From: Aggregatibacter segnis ATCC 33393
GTDB taxonomy: Bacteria > Pseudomonadota > Gammaproteobacteria > Enterobacterales > Pasteurellaceae
DNA length: 64,000 bases
Direction of reading: 5' to 3'
Assembly (NCBI RefSeq): GCF_000185305.1
Contig: NZ_GL622200.1
Location: forward strand, 384,216 to 448,215
Shown here: one piece after another, positions 16,392 through 26,418 of the stretch
How positions within the stretch are numbered: the first letter of the stretch is position 1
Layout of the letters: each line of letters starts with the position of its first letter
Notes under the pieces: model-generated
The model's input: the letters and a program-made list of their open reading frames with translations, nothing else
What the model was told of the DNA's origin: nothing
Database searches by the model: none
Position numbers and translations under genes: made by a program

Positions 16392-17336
16392 TTAATCAAG
16401 TTCTCTTGCGCCGGCATTATCGACTTTGCAAATGTGCACAAAGCCTTCGTTGTTTTGTAAATAATGATTTTCAAGGTAAGTGGCAAGTTTGCCGGCAATA
16501 TGTAAATCCGGTGCGATGGAAAAGATCGTCGGGCCGGACCCCGAAATTCCGGTAGCTAACGCACCTAAATCGCGCGTCGCTTGTTTGACCTCAGCAAAGT
16601 TAGGTAACAAGGCTTCACGATAAGGTTCGGCAATGACATCTTTCATCATCATGGCGGCTAAGTTTTCCTGTTGTGTGTGGCAAGCGTGCACGAAACCACC
16701 GAGATGGCGACCATGTGCGATAACATCTTGACGCGTATAGCTTTTCGGTAAAATTGCTCGGGCTTCCGCCGTGGAGACTTCAATACCCGGATACGCCAAG
16801 ACCCAATACCAATGATCAAAAAACGGCAAGGTTTGGCAAATGTTGCCGAGTGATTGCACCATAAACTGCACGCCACCCAAGTAGCAAGGGGCCACATTAT
16901 CGTAATGAATGGAGCCGGAAATGCGTCCTTCCAACTCGCCCATCATTTCTAACAATTCCATTTTAGAAAACGGTTCGTCATGGAATTTATTCAGCGCGAC
17001 CAAGGCGGCAACAATAGAGCAGGCACTGGAGCCCAAGCCTGAACCGATAGGCATATTTTTCTCTAAGGTTAAGCGTAGCGGTTTGACTTTTGTGTTACGT
17101 AATTTGAGTTGTTCACTGAATAACACATAGGCTTGATAAACGATATTTTTTTGCGGTTCTTTTGGTAATTTACGCACAAAATAACCCGCACTTTCTAACT
17201 CAAAGCCGGCGGCGATAGGTTCGATTTGCACCACATCGCCTAATAATGAGCCGTTAATCGGGGAAATTGCCGCACCTAAGGTATCGAAACCGACGCTGAT
17301 ATTGGCACTGGAGGCCGGCGCATAGACTCTTAGCAT
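16392..17336 (-). CDS. thrB: Homoserine kinase
   Basis: GHMP-family kinase that phosphorylates homoserine. 314 residues. The ATP-binding motif [17 protein letters not shown] is at about 96-112, the N-terminus ([18 protein letters not shown]) holds GHMP motif 1, and [14 protein letters not shown] is the C-terminal GHMP motif 3. It is 12 bases from thrA, in the operon order thrA-thrB-thrC. Confidence 0.97.
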   Translation of the reverse strand: MLRVYAPASSANISVGFDTLGAAISPINGSLLGDVVQIEPIAAGFELESAGYFVRKLPKEPQKNIVYQAYVLFSEQLKLRNTKVKPLRLTLEKNMPIGSGLGSSACSIVAALVALNKFHDEPFSKMELLEMMGELEGRISGSIHYDNVAPCYLGGVQFMVQSLGNICQTLPFFDHWYWVLAYPGIEVSTAEARAILPKSYTRQDVIAHGRHLGGFVHACHTQQENLAAMMMKDVIAEPYREALLPNFAEVKQATRDLGALATGISGSGPTIFSIAPDLHIAGKLATYLENHYLQNNEGFVHICKVDNAGARELD

Positions 17337-17348
17337 AACATTCTCCGT

Positions 17349-19796
17349 TTAGTGCTTTAAGGTTCTTAAAATATCGGCAAAAATGCCGGCAGCAGTGACA
17401 GCATTGCCCGCGCCGTAACCGCGTAATAATAGCGGAATCGGTTGGTAATAACGAGTGTAAAATGCCAACGCATTCTCACCGTTTTTCACCTTGTATAGCG
17501 GATCATCTTTGCCCACGGCAACAATAGACACTTTGCATTTGCCGTTTTCAATTTGTCCAACGTAACGTAAAACTTTTTCTTCCGCTTCGGCTTTTTCGAC
17601 ACGTGCAGCAAATTCGGTATCCAATTGCGGCAACATCGCCATAAATTCTTCGGTAGATTTGCCCTCGGCAAAACCTTTTGGAAGAACGCCTTCGACTTCG
17701 ACATCTGACAACTCTAGTTCTAAGCCGCTTTCACGAGCAAGAATTAACAATTTGCGGGCAACGTCCTGACCGGATAAGTCATCGCGCGGATCCGGTTCAG
17801 TGAAGCCTTTTTCGCGGGCAAGTGCGGTCGCTTGAGAAAGGCTTAAACCTTCTTCCAATTTACCGAAAATAAAAGAAAGGGAACCGGATAAAATCCCGTC
17901 AAAACGTTCCACTTCATCGCCGGCGGCTAATAAGTTTTGTAAGTTCTCAATGACCGGTAAACCTGCACCGACGTTGGTTTCGTATAAGAATTTACGTTGG
18001 TTTTTATGGGCTAGTTCACGCAGTTTGTGGTAGTAAGTTAAGTCGCGAGTATTGGCTTTTTTATTTGGGGTTACCACATGGAAACCTTCTGCCAATGCAC
18101 GTTCATACAAACTCGCTAAGGATTCAGCCGATGTACAATCTACAAAGACCGGGTTCACAACGTGATGTAATTTAATGAAAGATAACAACACGTCAAAATC
18201 AGATGGCTGGGTGGCATTTTCCAAATCTGCTTGCCAATGGTCTAAACTTAAGCCGTTTTCATTCAGCAACATTTTATTGGAGTTGGCTAATGCACAGACA
18301 CGGATTTCAATGTCCTTCTTTGCTAAATACTCTTTTTGCTGTTTGATTTGTTCGATTAATTCACCGCCGACACCGCCAACGCCCACGAGAAAAACTTCCA
18401 CGATTTTTTTGTTATTAAATAAGGCTTGATGTGTTGCTTTTACCGCTTCAATCGCTTTATTTTGTGGTACCACAGCGGAGATGGAACGCTCGGAAGAACC
18501 TTGCGCAATGGCATTAATACTGATGTTGGCTTGAGCTAAGGCTGAGAAGAAACGTGCGGCAATGCCTTTGGCTTGGCGCATTCCATCACCCACCACCGAA
18601 ATGATGGAAAGGTCTTTAATCGTTTCGATAGGATCTAATTGGTGGGCTTTTAATTCTTGCTCAAATTCCGTTTCTAATGCTTTGAGTGCAACCTCCAAAG
18701 ATTTTACCGGCACACAGAAACTGATGCTGTATTCGGAAGAAGATTGAGTGATTAAAATCACCGATACATTGGCGTTAGACATGGCAGAGAATACGCGTGA
18801 TGCCATACCGACCATGCCTTGCATTCCCGGACCGGAAACGTTGAACATGGCAACATTATCTAAATTGGTGATGCCTTTGACTTGCAACTCTTCGGATTTG
18901 ATATTGCCGGCAATAATGGAACCTGGTGCGGTTGGATTACCGGTATTTTTAATTAAGCATGGAATATTCGGACGTATTAACGGGCCGATAGTGCGTGGAT
19001 GAATCACTTTTGCACCAAAGTAGGAAAGCTCCATGGCTTCGCGATAAGACAGGCTTGGCAACAAACGTGCATCCAATACTAAACGAGGGTCGCAAGTATA
19101 AACGCCGTCAACATCGGTCCAAATTTCACAGACGCTAGCGCCTAAACAGGCCGCCAAACAGGCAGCGGAATAGTCGGAACCATTACGGCCTAACAAGACC
19201 AACTCACCTTTATCATTGCCGGCAGTAAAGCCTGCCATTAACACAACTTTCTCTTTGGCGATGGCGCCTGCATTCACACGTTTGGTGGATTCTTCAATAT
19301 CTACGGAGGATTCTAAATAACTGCCTTGAGCCAATAATTGTTGAACCGGGTCAACAACGTGTACGCTATATCCATTGGCTTCAAACCAGGCTTTCATCAT
19401 CGCAATAGAGAGTTTTTCGCCGCGGCAATCAATGGTCGCCTTTACCGCATCTTCCACTTTACCGGCTTCACGAATTTGTTCTAATAAAGAGGCAATTTGT
19501 TGGAATTCTTGATCAATCAGTTGTTTGGTGCCAGCAAGGTCAAACTTATTGTTTTTGGCATGTAAGCCGTTAATGATGGTATAGAAAATATCTAATGCTT
19601 CGTTGAAATGGGAATCGGTAGGTTGATTTAAGCTGGCTTTTTCGGAAAGGGCAACAAGATGATTGGTGATTTTGGCCGGTGCCGATAGCACGCCTGCCGC
19701 CTGCTCCTCTAAATGGGCTTTCTCAATAAGCTCGGCAGCCTGCAAAAACCGTTCCGGATTGGCGAGTGATGTGCCGCCAAATTTTAATACGCGCAT
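17349..19796 (-). CDS. thrA: Bifunctional aspartokinase I / homoserine dehydrogenase I
   Basis: Catalyses the first and third steps from aspartate toward threonine. 815 residues, near the 820 of E. coli ThrA. The aspartokinase domain begins at [17 protein letters not shown]; two ACT-type regulatory segments lie near 315-455 ([19 protein letters not shown] and [19 protein letters not shown]), which in the family sense threonine. The dehydrogenase domain starts near 465 with the Rossmann motif [16 protein letters not shown] and includes [16 protein letters not shown]. No frameshift is seen. Expression is very probably controlled by the leader and attenuator directly upstream. Confidence 0.97.
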   Translation of the reverse strand: MRVLKFGGTSLANPERFLQAAELIEKAHLEEQAAGVLSAPAKITNHLVALSEKASLNQPTDSHFNEALDIFYTIINGLHAKNNKFDLAGTKQLIDQEFQQIASLLEQIREAGKVEDAVKATIDCRGEKLSIAMMKAWFEANGYSVHVVDPVQQLLAQGSYLESSVDIEESTKRVNAGAIAKEKVVLMAGFTAGNDKGELVLLGRNGSDYSAACLAACLGASVCEIWTDVDGVYTCDPRLVLDARLLPSLSYREAMELSYFGAKVIHPRTIGPLIRPNIPCLIKNTGNPTAPGSIIAGNIKSEELQVKGITNLDNVAMFNVSGPGMQGMVGMASRVFSAMSNANVSVILITQSSSEYSISFCVPVKSLEVALKALETEFEQELKAHQLDPIETIKDLSIISVVGDGMRQAKGIAARFFSALAQANISINAIAQGSSERSISAVVPQNKAIEAVKATHQALFNNKKIVEVFLVGVGGVGGELIEQIKQQKEYLAKKDIEIRVCALANSNKMLLNENGLSLDHWQADLENATQPSDFDVLLSFIKLHHVVNPVFVDCTSAESLASLYERALAEGFHVVTPNKKANTRDLTYYHKLRELAHKNQRKFLYETNVGAGLPVIENLQNLLAAGDEVERFDGILSGSLSFIFGKLEEGLSLSQATALAREKGFTEPDPRDDLSGQDVARKLLILARESGLELELSDVEVEGVLPKGFAEGKSTEEFMAMLPQLDTEFAARVEKAEAEEKVLRYVGQIENGKCKVSIVAVGKDDPLYKVKNGENALAFYTRYYQPIPLLLRGYGAGNAVTAAGIFADILRTLKH

Positions 19797-19837
19797 GATA
19801 TTCTCCTGAGTATGATATATAAAAATGTTTGCATAAA

Positions 19838-19866
19838 AAAACCCGCTTTATAGAGGAAGCGGGTTT
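19838..19866 (-). terminator. thr operon attenuator terminator
   Basis: On the - strand AAACCCGCTT and AAGCGGGTTT form a 10-bp G+C-rich stem with an 8-base loop, followed by a run of T. It lies between the thrL stop and the thrA start. Confidence 0.85.
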
Positions 19867-19887
19867 ATGAATCTTATTCTTAACGCA

Positions 19888-19962
19888 CTAGCCCGCCCCA
19901 TTAATCATCGTAATGGTAATCATGGAGGTTGACATAATAATAGTGCGGTTAAGTTGACGCAT
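19888..19962 (-). CDS. thrL: thr operon leader peptide
   Basis: A 24-codon frame reads MRQLNRTIIMSTSMIT and then ITMINGAG before TAG. It ends NGAG like E. coli ThrL and is rich in Thr (five) and Ile (five), the two amino acids that govern thr attenuation. The stop is about 20 bases before the attenuator hairpin, the distance needed for a stalled ribosome to block terminator formation. The outer ATG has only a weak Shine-Dalgarno; inner in-frame ATGs, including the one after the AACCTCC stretch, are possible starts. Confidence 0.8.
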   Translation of the reverse strand: MRQLNRTIIMSTSMITITMINGAG

Positions 19963-20107
19963 AATTTATTTTACATGGTGAAAAATTGGATATAGAAATA
20001 CCGAAATTTCATATCCTTGTCAAACGGAAATCGGAGAATTTTGCATTATTTTCTAACTTTTTTAGTTGGTGTAAAATAAATTACCATTTTTATTACAAGG
20101 ACGCCTT

Positions 20108-20794
20108 ATGATTGCGCAAAATCTTGCTCATATTCAGGAACAAATTACACAATGCGAATGCCATTCTGAGACTCAAAGTGCGGTCAAATTACTTGCCGTT
20201 TCTAAAACTAAACCGATTGAAGATATTTTAACCGCGTACGAAGCGGGTCAAATGGCATTTGGCGAAAACTATGTGCAAGAGGGCGTTGAAAAAATTCAAT
20301 TTTGCCAACAACAGCAGATTGAATTGGAATGGCATTTTATCGGGCCATTACAATCTAACAAAACCCGCTTGGTGGCGGAATATTTTGACTGGATGCAAAC
20401 TCTTGAGCGTGCAAAAATCGCTGACCGTTTAAATGAACAACGCCCACCGCACAAGGCACCATTAAATGTGTTAATTCAAGTGAATATCAGCAATGAAGCC
20501 AGTAAATCCGGCGTGCAACCCGATGATATTTTGCCTTTAGCAAAACACGTGGAAAATCTACCGCACTTACGTTTACGCGGTTTAATGGCGATTCCTGAAC
20601 CTACCGATGATGTGGTGCAACAGGAACAAACGTTTCGTCAAATGCATACCTTGTTTGAAGGATTGCAGCAGGCTTTGCCTCATGCCCAAATTGATACTTT
20701 ATCCATGGGCATGACCGACGATATGCAAAGCGCCATTAAATGCGGTTCTACGATGGTGCGCGTAGGCACCGCGATTTTCGGGAAGCGAGTGTAA
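20108..20794 (+). CDS. yggS: PLP-homeostasis protein, YggS/PLPBP family
   Basis: Binds pyridoxal phosphate without known catalysis and helps keep vitamin B6 and amino-acid pools balanced. 228 residues, usual for the family. The PLP lysine is Lys33 in LLAVSKTKPIED. MAFGENYVQEGVEKI, EWHFIGPLQSNKTR, LRGLMAIPEP and LSMGMTDDMQSAIKCGSTMV are family blocks. An ACAAGGA ribosome-binding site precedes the ATG. It appears to be a single-gene unit with its own terminator. Confidence 0.95.
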   Translation: MIAQNLAHIQEQITQCECHSETQSAVKLLAVSKTKPIEDILTAYEAGQMAFGENYVQEGVEKIQFCQQQQIELEWHFIGPLQSNKTRLVAEYFDWMQTLERAKIADRLNEQRPPHKAPLNVLIQVNISNEASKSGVQPDDILPLAKHVENLPHLRLRGLMAIPEPTDDVVQQEQTFRQMHTLFEGLQQALPHAQIDTLSMGMTDDMQSAIKCGSTMVRVGTAIFGKRV

Positions 20795-20846
20795 TTTGCA
20801 TAAAAGTGCGGTCGTTTTTGGCCGCGTTTTTTATTTTAAAGGAAAG

Positions 20847-20880
20847 CAAAACGCCACATTCAATTGAACGTGGCGTTTTG
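20847..20880. terminator. Terminator between yggS and bamC
   Basis: CAAAACGCCAC and GTGGCGTTTTG pair as an 11-bp stem with a 12-base loop, itself partly self-complementary. T and A runs on either side allow use by both convergent genes. Confidence 0.8.
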
Positions 20881-20894
20881 TGTGAACTGGTTAA

Positions 20895-21899
20895 TTATCT
20901 TGCTAAGACGTTTTGTAACGCTTGATAAATAATCTGTGCTTGTTTTCCGGAAAGTGCGGTTTTCTTTTCATCGGAAATAACCACCGCACTTTGTTTGCCG
21001 GCGGTAGAAAGTTGCATTTGGTAATCCCCTTTTTCTAGTTCAGGAAGTTGTGTGCCGATGCGCAACCATTCTTCTTGAGATAAAGGTTTATAAGTTAATT
21101 CCCGAATGCCTCGTGCGCCTTGTTCTTCGCTGATTTCAAATCCTAAGATTGGTAATGCAGAAGCTAAACGGTGCCATGCTTTTTCAAACGGTGCATTTAA
21201 AACCAAAGCGATACGACCATTAGAATCTGTTGCAATGGCGGATTGAATTGGTGAGGATTGTACCCCTCTTAGTTCTTGCTGTTGTTTTTGATATGCGCTG
21301 TTAAGCTCTCCAACGAATTGATTTAATCGGTCAGAAGCATAACGTTGTTTATCCGCAAGGTTTGGCGTGAAAACCGTGTCATCGCGTTTCATTTGCAGCA
21401 CTGAAACCGTTAATGCATTGGCTTGGCGGGCATTCACTTCTTCAATTTGATAGCGTATTTGGGTATTTTTTAAGTCATCCACGCGTCCGGTCTCTGTCCA
21501 ATCAGTCACTAATTTCTTACCTTCTAAGTGATAACCAATCTCTTGTTCTTTCAGTAAACGTTCAATTTGTTTTAGGTTATACACCTGTTTTTTATTGGAT
21601 TCATAAACGATCAATGCACGTTCACCGTCAAATTGGGTGATAGAACCATTGATAATGGCTAATGGAATTGATGGAGGACGAATATCCACGTTTTCTGTTT
21701 TCGCAATTTTGACTTGAGGTAATTGATATTCTGCGCTTTGTGTCGGTAACTTGACGCCGCCACTGGCGAGTGGAGCGAAAAATGGCAATTCGGGGTTTGA
21801 TTTTTGATAGTTATCTCCCGCTTGTTGTTTACTTTCATTGCTGGCAGAACAGGCACTTAATAGGGCAACCATTGCTGCAGTCAGTAACCATTTTTTCAT
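20895..21899 (-). CDS. bamC: Outer membrane protein assembly factor BamC (lipoprotein)
   Basis: Accessory lipoprotein of the BAM complex that inserts beta-barrels into the outer membrane. 334 residues with a lipoprotein signal ending LLSAC (lipidated Cys17). The unstructured N-terminal stretch and two helix-grip domains fit the family (ITQFDGERALIVYESNK, and C-terminal LVLNAPFEKAWHRLASALPI). Two uptake signals in opposite orientation lie in its 3' end. It is downstream of dapA, as in E. coli. Confidence 0.92.
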   Translation of the reverse strand: MKKWLLTAAMVALLSACSASNESKQQAGDNYQKSNPELPFFAPLASGGVKLPTQSAEYQLPQVKIAKTENVDIRPPSIPLAIINGSITQFDGERALIVYESNKKQVYNLKQIERLLKEQEIGYHLEGKKLVTDWTETGRVDDLKNTQIRYQIEEVNARQANALTVSVLQMKRDDTVFTPNLADKQRYASDRLNQFVGELNSAYQKQQQELRGVQSSPIQSAIATDSNGRIALVLNAPFEKAWHRLASALPILGFEISEEQGARGIRELTYKPLSQEEWLRIGTQLPELEKGDYQMQLSTAGKQSAVVISDEKKTALSGKQAQIIYQALQNVLAR

Positions 21900-21968
21900 A
21901 ACATATCCTTTTGGCGTGTAATCAAGAGTGAGAAAGTCTGTTTTCGACAGAAGAGAAAGAGAAAAGTT

Positions 21969-21990
21969 CGGGATCTATGTGTAGATCCCG
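21969..21990. terminator. Hairpin between dapA and bamC
   Basis: CGGGATCTA and TAGATCCCG pair perfectly around TGTG. On the - strand the following bases are only moderately T rich, so it may give partial termination or processing within a dapA-bamC operon. Confidence 0.5.
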
Positions 21991-21998
21991 ATATCAAT

Positions 21999-22892
21999 TT
22001 AAAGTAGTCCGGCAAGTTTTAGGGCTTCTAATACAGACGGTTGTGCTTTTTCACTGAGTACGGTGAGAGGCAAACGAAGAGTAGGCTCTTGAATAAGTCC
22101 GAGTTTATAGCAGGCCCATTTTACTGGGATAGGGTTGGATTCAATAAAGAGATTTTTATGTAGCGGCATTAAACGTTGGTTAATTTTTTCAGCTTCTTCA
22201 AATTTACCTTCACGAGCTAAATGGCACATTTTCGCCATCTCTACAGGCGCAATGTTATTTGTGACTGAAATCACGCCTTCCGCACCTAGTTTCATAGCTT
22301 CTAAACTGGTCGCATCATCGCCGCTTAATACGATGAAATCATTCCCGGCAAGTTGTTTGATTTTTTGTACGCGGGAAACATCACCGGTGGCTTCTTTAAT
22401 CCCTATAATATTTTTGATTTTGGCTAAACGACCAACCGTTTCCGGTTGCAAATCACTTCCGGTACGTCCTGGTACGTTATACAGGATTTGCGGAATATCG
22501 GTACATTCAGCAATGGCTTTGAAGTGTTGATACATGCCTTCTTGCGTAGGTTTGTTGTAATAAGGGACAACGGATAAACAACCGGAAATGCCGCTATTAT
22601 TTAATAATTTTGTCATGGTAATGGCTTCGCTGGTGGCATTGGCGCCGGTACCGGCAATAACCGGGATTCTGCCGGCGGCAAACTCAACGGTCTTTAAGAT
22701 GGCTTTTACATTTTCGTCAATGCTTAGGGTGGCGGATTCACCGGTTGTCCCAACAGAAACAATTGCATCCGTGCCGGCATTAATGTGAAATTCAACCAGC
22801 TTTTTCAAATTTTCAAAATCCACTTCGCCATGGCTATCCATTGGTGTCACTAATGCAACGATGCTTCCCTGAAATAAAGGGTGATTTGACAT
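21999..22892 (-). CDS. dapA: 4-hydroxy-tetrahydrodipicolinate synthase
   Basis: First committed step of lysine and diaminopimelate synthesis: condenses aspartate semialdehyde with pyruvate. The start at 22892 ([18 protein letters not shown]) has GGAGG 5 bases upstream; an ATG four codons earlier overlaps that Shine-Dalgarno and is rejected. 297 residues. The GTTGES motif is at about 48-53, the catalytic Tyr138 lies in LYNVPGRTG, and the Schiff-base Lys166 lies in IGIKEATGD. Divergent from bcp, as in other gammaproteobacteria. Confidence 0.96.
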   Translation of the reverse strand: MSNHPLFQGSIVALVTPMDSHGEVDFENLKKLVEFHINAGTDAIVSVGTTGESATLSIDENVKAILKTVEFAAGRIPVIAGTGANATSEAITMTKLLNNSGISGCLSVVPYYNKPTQEGMYQHFKAIAECTDIPQILYNVPGRTGSDLQPETVGRLAKIKNIIGIKEATGDVSRVQKIKQLAGNDFIVLSGDDATSLEAMKLGAEGVISVTNNIAPVEMAKMCHLAREGKFEEAEKINQRLMPLHKNLFIESNPIPVKWACYKLGLIQEPTLRLPLTVLSEKAQPSVLEALKLAGLL

Positions 22893-23045
22893 AAAAGCCT
22901 CCATTTTTTGTTATTGGATTCCGGTTTAAATAAGAAATTACATTGCCGGAAAAAAGAGTTGTGTTTGCTTGCTAATGGTCGTTTAAGATCGCTAAAATAC
23001 CCTGAATTTGCAAGAAATTTTTTATTTTTTTAAGAGGATTTTTAA

Positions 23046-23510
23046 ATGAATACATTAAAAGTCGGCGAAAACGCACCGCACTTTTCTTTACTGAATCAAA
23101 ATGGCGAATTAGTTTCTTTGGAACAGTTTAAAGGTAAAAAAGTGTTGGTTTATTTTTACCCAAAAGCGTTAACCCCTGGCTGCACGACACAAGCCTGTGG
23201 TTTACGGGATAGTAAATCGGAATTGGAAAACTTAGGCGTGGTGATTTTAGGAATTAGCCCAGATAGCCCGAAAAAATTAGCGCAGTTTATCGAAAAGAAA
23301 GCGCTAAATTTCACTTTGTTATCCGATGAAGATCATCAAGTCGCCGAGCAATTTGGCGTGTGGGGGGAAAAGAAATTTATGGGACGCACTTTTGATGGTA
23401 TTCACCGAATCAGTTTTCTTATTGATGAAAACGGTAAAATTGCGCAGGTGTTTGATAAATTTAAAACAACAGAACATCATCAGGTTGTGTTGGATTATTT
23501 GAAAAAGTGA
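23046..23510 (+). CDS. bcp: Thioredoxin-dependent thiol peroxidase (Bcp/PrxQ)
   Basis: Atypical two-Cys peroxiredoxin that reduces hydrogen and organic peroxides in the cytoplasm. 154 residues. The peroxidatic Cys46 and resolving Cys51 lie in LTPGCTTQACGLRD, the same spacing as E. coli Bcp. A ribosome-binding site (AGAGGA) precedes the ATG. An imperfect plus a perfect uptake signal in opposite orientation (23535-23571) follow and may terminate it. Confidence 0.96.
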   Translation: MNTLKVGENAPHFSLLNQNGELVSLEQFKGKKVLVYFYPKALTPGCTTQACGLRDSKSELENLGVVILGISPDSPKKLAQFIEKKALNFTLLSDEDHQVAEQFGVWGEKKFMGRTFDGIHRISFLIDENGKIAQVFDKFKTTEHHQVVLDYLKK

Positions 23511-23599
23511 TTTTTTATAACATTAAAATAAAACGACCGCATGAAGTGATCTATATCCCAAAAGTGCGGTCCATTTTTGACCTGTTTTTACTCAAGAAA

Positions 23600-24181
23600 T
23601 CAGGCGGCGCTTTTCTGATAAGCAATGCCATGCATAAAAAGCTGTAACACATCTTTAAAGAGTTGCTGTTCTTTGCCGGCATAATGTTGTTGCAAAACAG
23701 AAGAATGAATCATTTCATCCATTTTTTGAATCAACACATCAATTAAAATCACAGGAAAATCATCACGCACACTTTTGCGTTGTTGTAACGTACTGAAAAA
23801 ATAGTGCATATAGAGATATTTTTCCTGTGCCATTTGCCGAAAAAAAGCCTGTAAGGTTTCATCTTGATCATGATTTAAATCATGTAATACGGCGGTGGAA
23901 TACAGAGTAGTCATGGATTCTTGCTGCATCGTCAAAATCTGCTGGATCACCGTGGCTAAATCTGCCTCTGTGGCTAACAGTCTATCAAATTCCTGCCGCA
24001 TATTATTTTTTTGTTCTTCGAAAATACATTTCACTAAATCTTGCTTGGTGGGGAAATATTTATAAAACGTCACCCGACTCACCCCCGCCGCCCGACAAAT
24101 TTCTGCGACAGACGTTAATCTCCAACCTTGTTGATAAAACAGTTCAGTGGCAACCTGTTTCAAAAAAATATCTTTTTTCAT
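23600..24181 (-). CDS. TetR-family transcriptional regulator of the siderophore-import locus
   Basis: 193 residues from the ATG at 24181, which has GGAG about 6 bases upstream; the longer frame upstream has no such support. The N-terminal TetR helix-turn-helix is at about 10-55 (SVAEICRAAGVSRVTFYKYF), followed by a helical ligand-binding domain with no strong similarity I can name. It is divergent from a TonB receptor gene 170 bases away, with palindromes in the gap, so it probably controls the receptor and transporter genes. Local regulation by TetR rather than only Fur is unusual for iron uptake; the ligand is unknown. Confidence 0.9.
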   Translation of the reverse strand: MKKDIFLKQVATELFYQQGWRLTSVAEICRAAGVSRVTFYKYFPTKQDLVKCIFEEQKNNMRQEFDRLLATEADLATVIQQILTMQQESMTTLYSTAVLHDLNHDQDETLQAFFRQMAQEKYLYMHYFFSTLQQRKSVRDDFPVILIDVLIQKMDEMIHSSVLQQHYAGKEQQLFKDVLQLFMHGIAYQKSAA

Positions 24182-24283
24182 GGTTCGCTCCTTAAGGGGC
24201 AATAACATAGCCGAAAGCCTTTAATTGTCAAATGTCAAATTTGAGAAAAATTCTTATTTACTTTCGTATTGTGATTGTGCTAG

Positions 24284-24324
24284 GTTTACATTATTAATCA
24301 TTTAATGCAAAAAGTGTAAACTTT
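24284..24324. promoter_or_regulatory. Candidate operator(s) upstream of the receptor gene
   Basis: AAAGT-gtaa-ACTTT at 24311-24324 is a symmetric 14-mer about 28 bases before the receptor start. Its GTAAAC end is also the right arm of a wider inverted repeat, GTTTACA (24284-24290) with TGTAAAC (24315-24321). Position in a divergent TetR gap suggests an operator; the function is inferred. Confidence 0.4.
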
Positions 24325-24351
24325 AACTCAAAATGAAGCCTAGGAGAACCT

Positions 24352-26415
24352 ATGAACAAGTTATCCTCACGACTCAGCCTCATTAGCCTTTGCCTGATGA
24401 GTGCCTATTCTTTTTCTACTCATGCTGAAGAAAGTCAGCAGACCACGGTACTAGACGAAATCACTGTCACCGGTGAAAAATTCCAACGTAGTCAATCATC
24501 TACTGGTTCAAGCACATCCGTGGTAACCGCCACTCAACTCAAACGAGAAGCCAATTTACTGTCCGCTACCCAATTATTAAAACGCGATGTGAATATTTTA
24601 GACACCGGTTTGGGCAATGACTTACCTACTGTGCGTGGCGTTGACGGGTCCGGCCCGGCGGTAGGTGCGGTGGCATTTTTTGCCGGTTCACGCCCACGAC
24701 TAAATATGCAAATCGATGGCAGAACCTCCAGTTATAACGAACTGGCGTTCGGTACAAAATCCCTCTGGGATATGAAACAGGTAGAAATTTATCGTGGCGC
24801 GCAAAGCTATGCCCAAGGGCGTAACGCCATTGCCGGTGCAGTAGTCATGACCAGCAATGACCCAACGCAAGAATGGGAGGGCGCAGCGAAATTGAATATG
24901 GGGAATCATCGATTGGCACAAACAGCCGCCCTGATTTCAGGCCCTGTGGTGAAAGACGAATTAGCGTTTCGTTTAAGCGTAGATCATCAACAACGCGAAA
25001 CGGCTGTGGATTTACCTCATTATGATCCAGTTGGTAACCCACGTTGGTTTAAAGCCACTAACACCCGCGCCAAATTACTGTGGACACCGTCAGCCTTGCC
25101 GGATCTCTATAGCCGTTTAACGTTCAATCATTTAAATGCAAGAGCGCCACAAAGCGAAACAGAGTTACAACCTAATTCAGCACGTTACACGCCGGAACGC
25201 CCGGTATTCCAAACACGCTCTGCCAGCACTATTTGGGACATTAGCTATCAACTCTCAGAGCATTGGAAATGGGAAAATAAATTGGTTTATACCCACTTTA
25301 TTCACGATAGAAAAACGACTTCGCCATTCAACACTGCATTGCCGCCAAATCGTCGAGGTGTTCCGGCTCGCGTTGATGGCAATGAATTCCAAATTGAACC
25401 CATTGTAAAATACGAAAACGAAAAATACCGTGGGTTATTCGGTTTGTTCTATTTCAATGCGAAACAAGATGAAAGTGTTACGATGCTCAACGGACGCATT
25501 GCTCGCACGCCGATTACGACAAATTTTAATGATAAAACGAAAACCAAGGCGGTCTTTGGTGAAATTACCTTTACGCCTGATATTCCGTTTGAATTGACGC
25601 TTTCTGCTCGCTATGAACAGGAACATCATCAGCGTAAAGGCAAAAGTGCGATGTTTTTCATCAATCGGGATAAAAAATACAATGTCTTCCTGCCAAAAGC
25701 AGACATTGCATGGAAAATTAACGATGATCAACGCTTAGGCTTTAAAGTAGGCAAAGGTTACAACCCGGGCGGTGCCGGTGTGACTTTTGGTGTGCCGTAC
25801 ACCAGCTATGAATATGACGCGGAATATGTCTGGAACTACGAACTTTATCATCGTTGGACATCCGCAGATAAACGCCTACGCATTAACAGCAACCTATTCT
25901 ATAACGACTACAAAGACATGCAGTTACCGTTCACTCTTGGCCCAAATTCCATCGTGATCCGCAATGCTGATAAAGTCGTCACCTATGGTGCGGAAATCAA
26001 TACCGAATGGCAAGCCACCGAGAAACTGGCGTTAAATGCCGGAATCGGTATATTGAAAACCGACATCAAACGTTATCCGAACAGCAACATTGAAGGGAAT
26101 AAACTTGCTCGCGCACCAAATTTCAGCGGAAAACTGGGCGCGCATTATAGCCTGCTTGATCATTGGGAAATCGGTGCAAATTACAGCTACAATAGCAGTT
26201 ATTATTCCACTGCCGACAACTTAGCCAATGGTAAAGTAGGGCATTATGACCAACTTGATGTTTATTTAGCGTACGACTTTAAGCACGCCAGAATCACGCT
26301 TTATGCCGACAACGTGCTTAACTCACGCAAAGATATCTTACTCGTACCGCGCTCTGGCGACATTACTCGTCAGCCGGAACGTCAAATTGGACTATCCACC
26401 GAGTTAAGATTTTAA
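24352..26415 (+). CDS. TonB-dependent outer-membrane receptor, siderophore type
   Basis: A 22-strand barrel receptor that imports iron chelates using TonB energy. 687 residues. The signal peptide is 1-25 (ending FSTHA). A TonB box-like segment TTVLDEITVTG follows at about 31-41, then a plug domain (about 55-165, with LKRDVNILDTGLGNDLPTVRG and VEIYRGAQSYAQGRNAIAGA) and a barrel that ends in the usual terminal Phe (STELRF). A good Shine-Dalgarno (TAGGAG) precedes the ATG. The ABC gene starts 3 bases after its stop, so it heads an operon. The ligand cannot be read; the neighbours point to a siderophore rather than haem or vitamin B12. Confidence 0.92.
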   Translation: MNKLSSRLSLISLCLMSAYSFSTHAEESQQTTVLDEITVTGEKFQRSQSSTGSSTSVVTATQLKREANLLSATQLLKRDVNILDTGLGNDLPTVRGVDGSGPAVGAVAFFAGSRPRLNMQIDGRTSSYNELAFGTKSLWDMKQVEIYRGAQSYAQGRNAIAGAVVMTSNDPTQEWEGAAKLNMGNHRLAQTAALISGPVVKDELAFRLSVDHQQRETAVDLPHYDPVGNPRWFKATNTRAKLLWTPSALPDLYSRLTFNHLNARAPQSETELQPNSARYTPERPVFQTRSASTIWDISYQLSEHWKWENKLVYTHFIHDRKTTSPFNTALPPNRRGVPARVDGNEFQIEPIVKYENEKYRGLFGLFYFNAKQDESVTMLNGRIARTPITTNFNDKTKTKAVFGEITFTPDIPFELTLSARYEQEHHQRKGKSAMFFINRDKKYNVFLPKADIAWKINDDQRLGFKVGKGYNPGGAGVTFGVPYTSYEYDAEYVWNYELYHRWTSADKRLRINSNLFYNDYKDMQLPFTLGPNSIVIRNADKVVTYGAEINTEWQATEKLALNAGIGILKTDIKRYPNSNIEGNKLARAPNFSGKLGAHYSLLDHWEIGANYSYNSSYYSTADNLANGKVGHYDQLDVYLAYDFKHARITLYADNVLNSRKDILLVPRSGDITRQPERQIGLSTELRF

Positions 26416-26418
26416 GCA

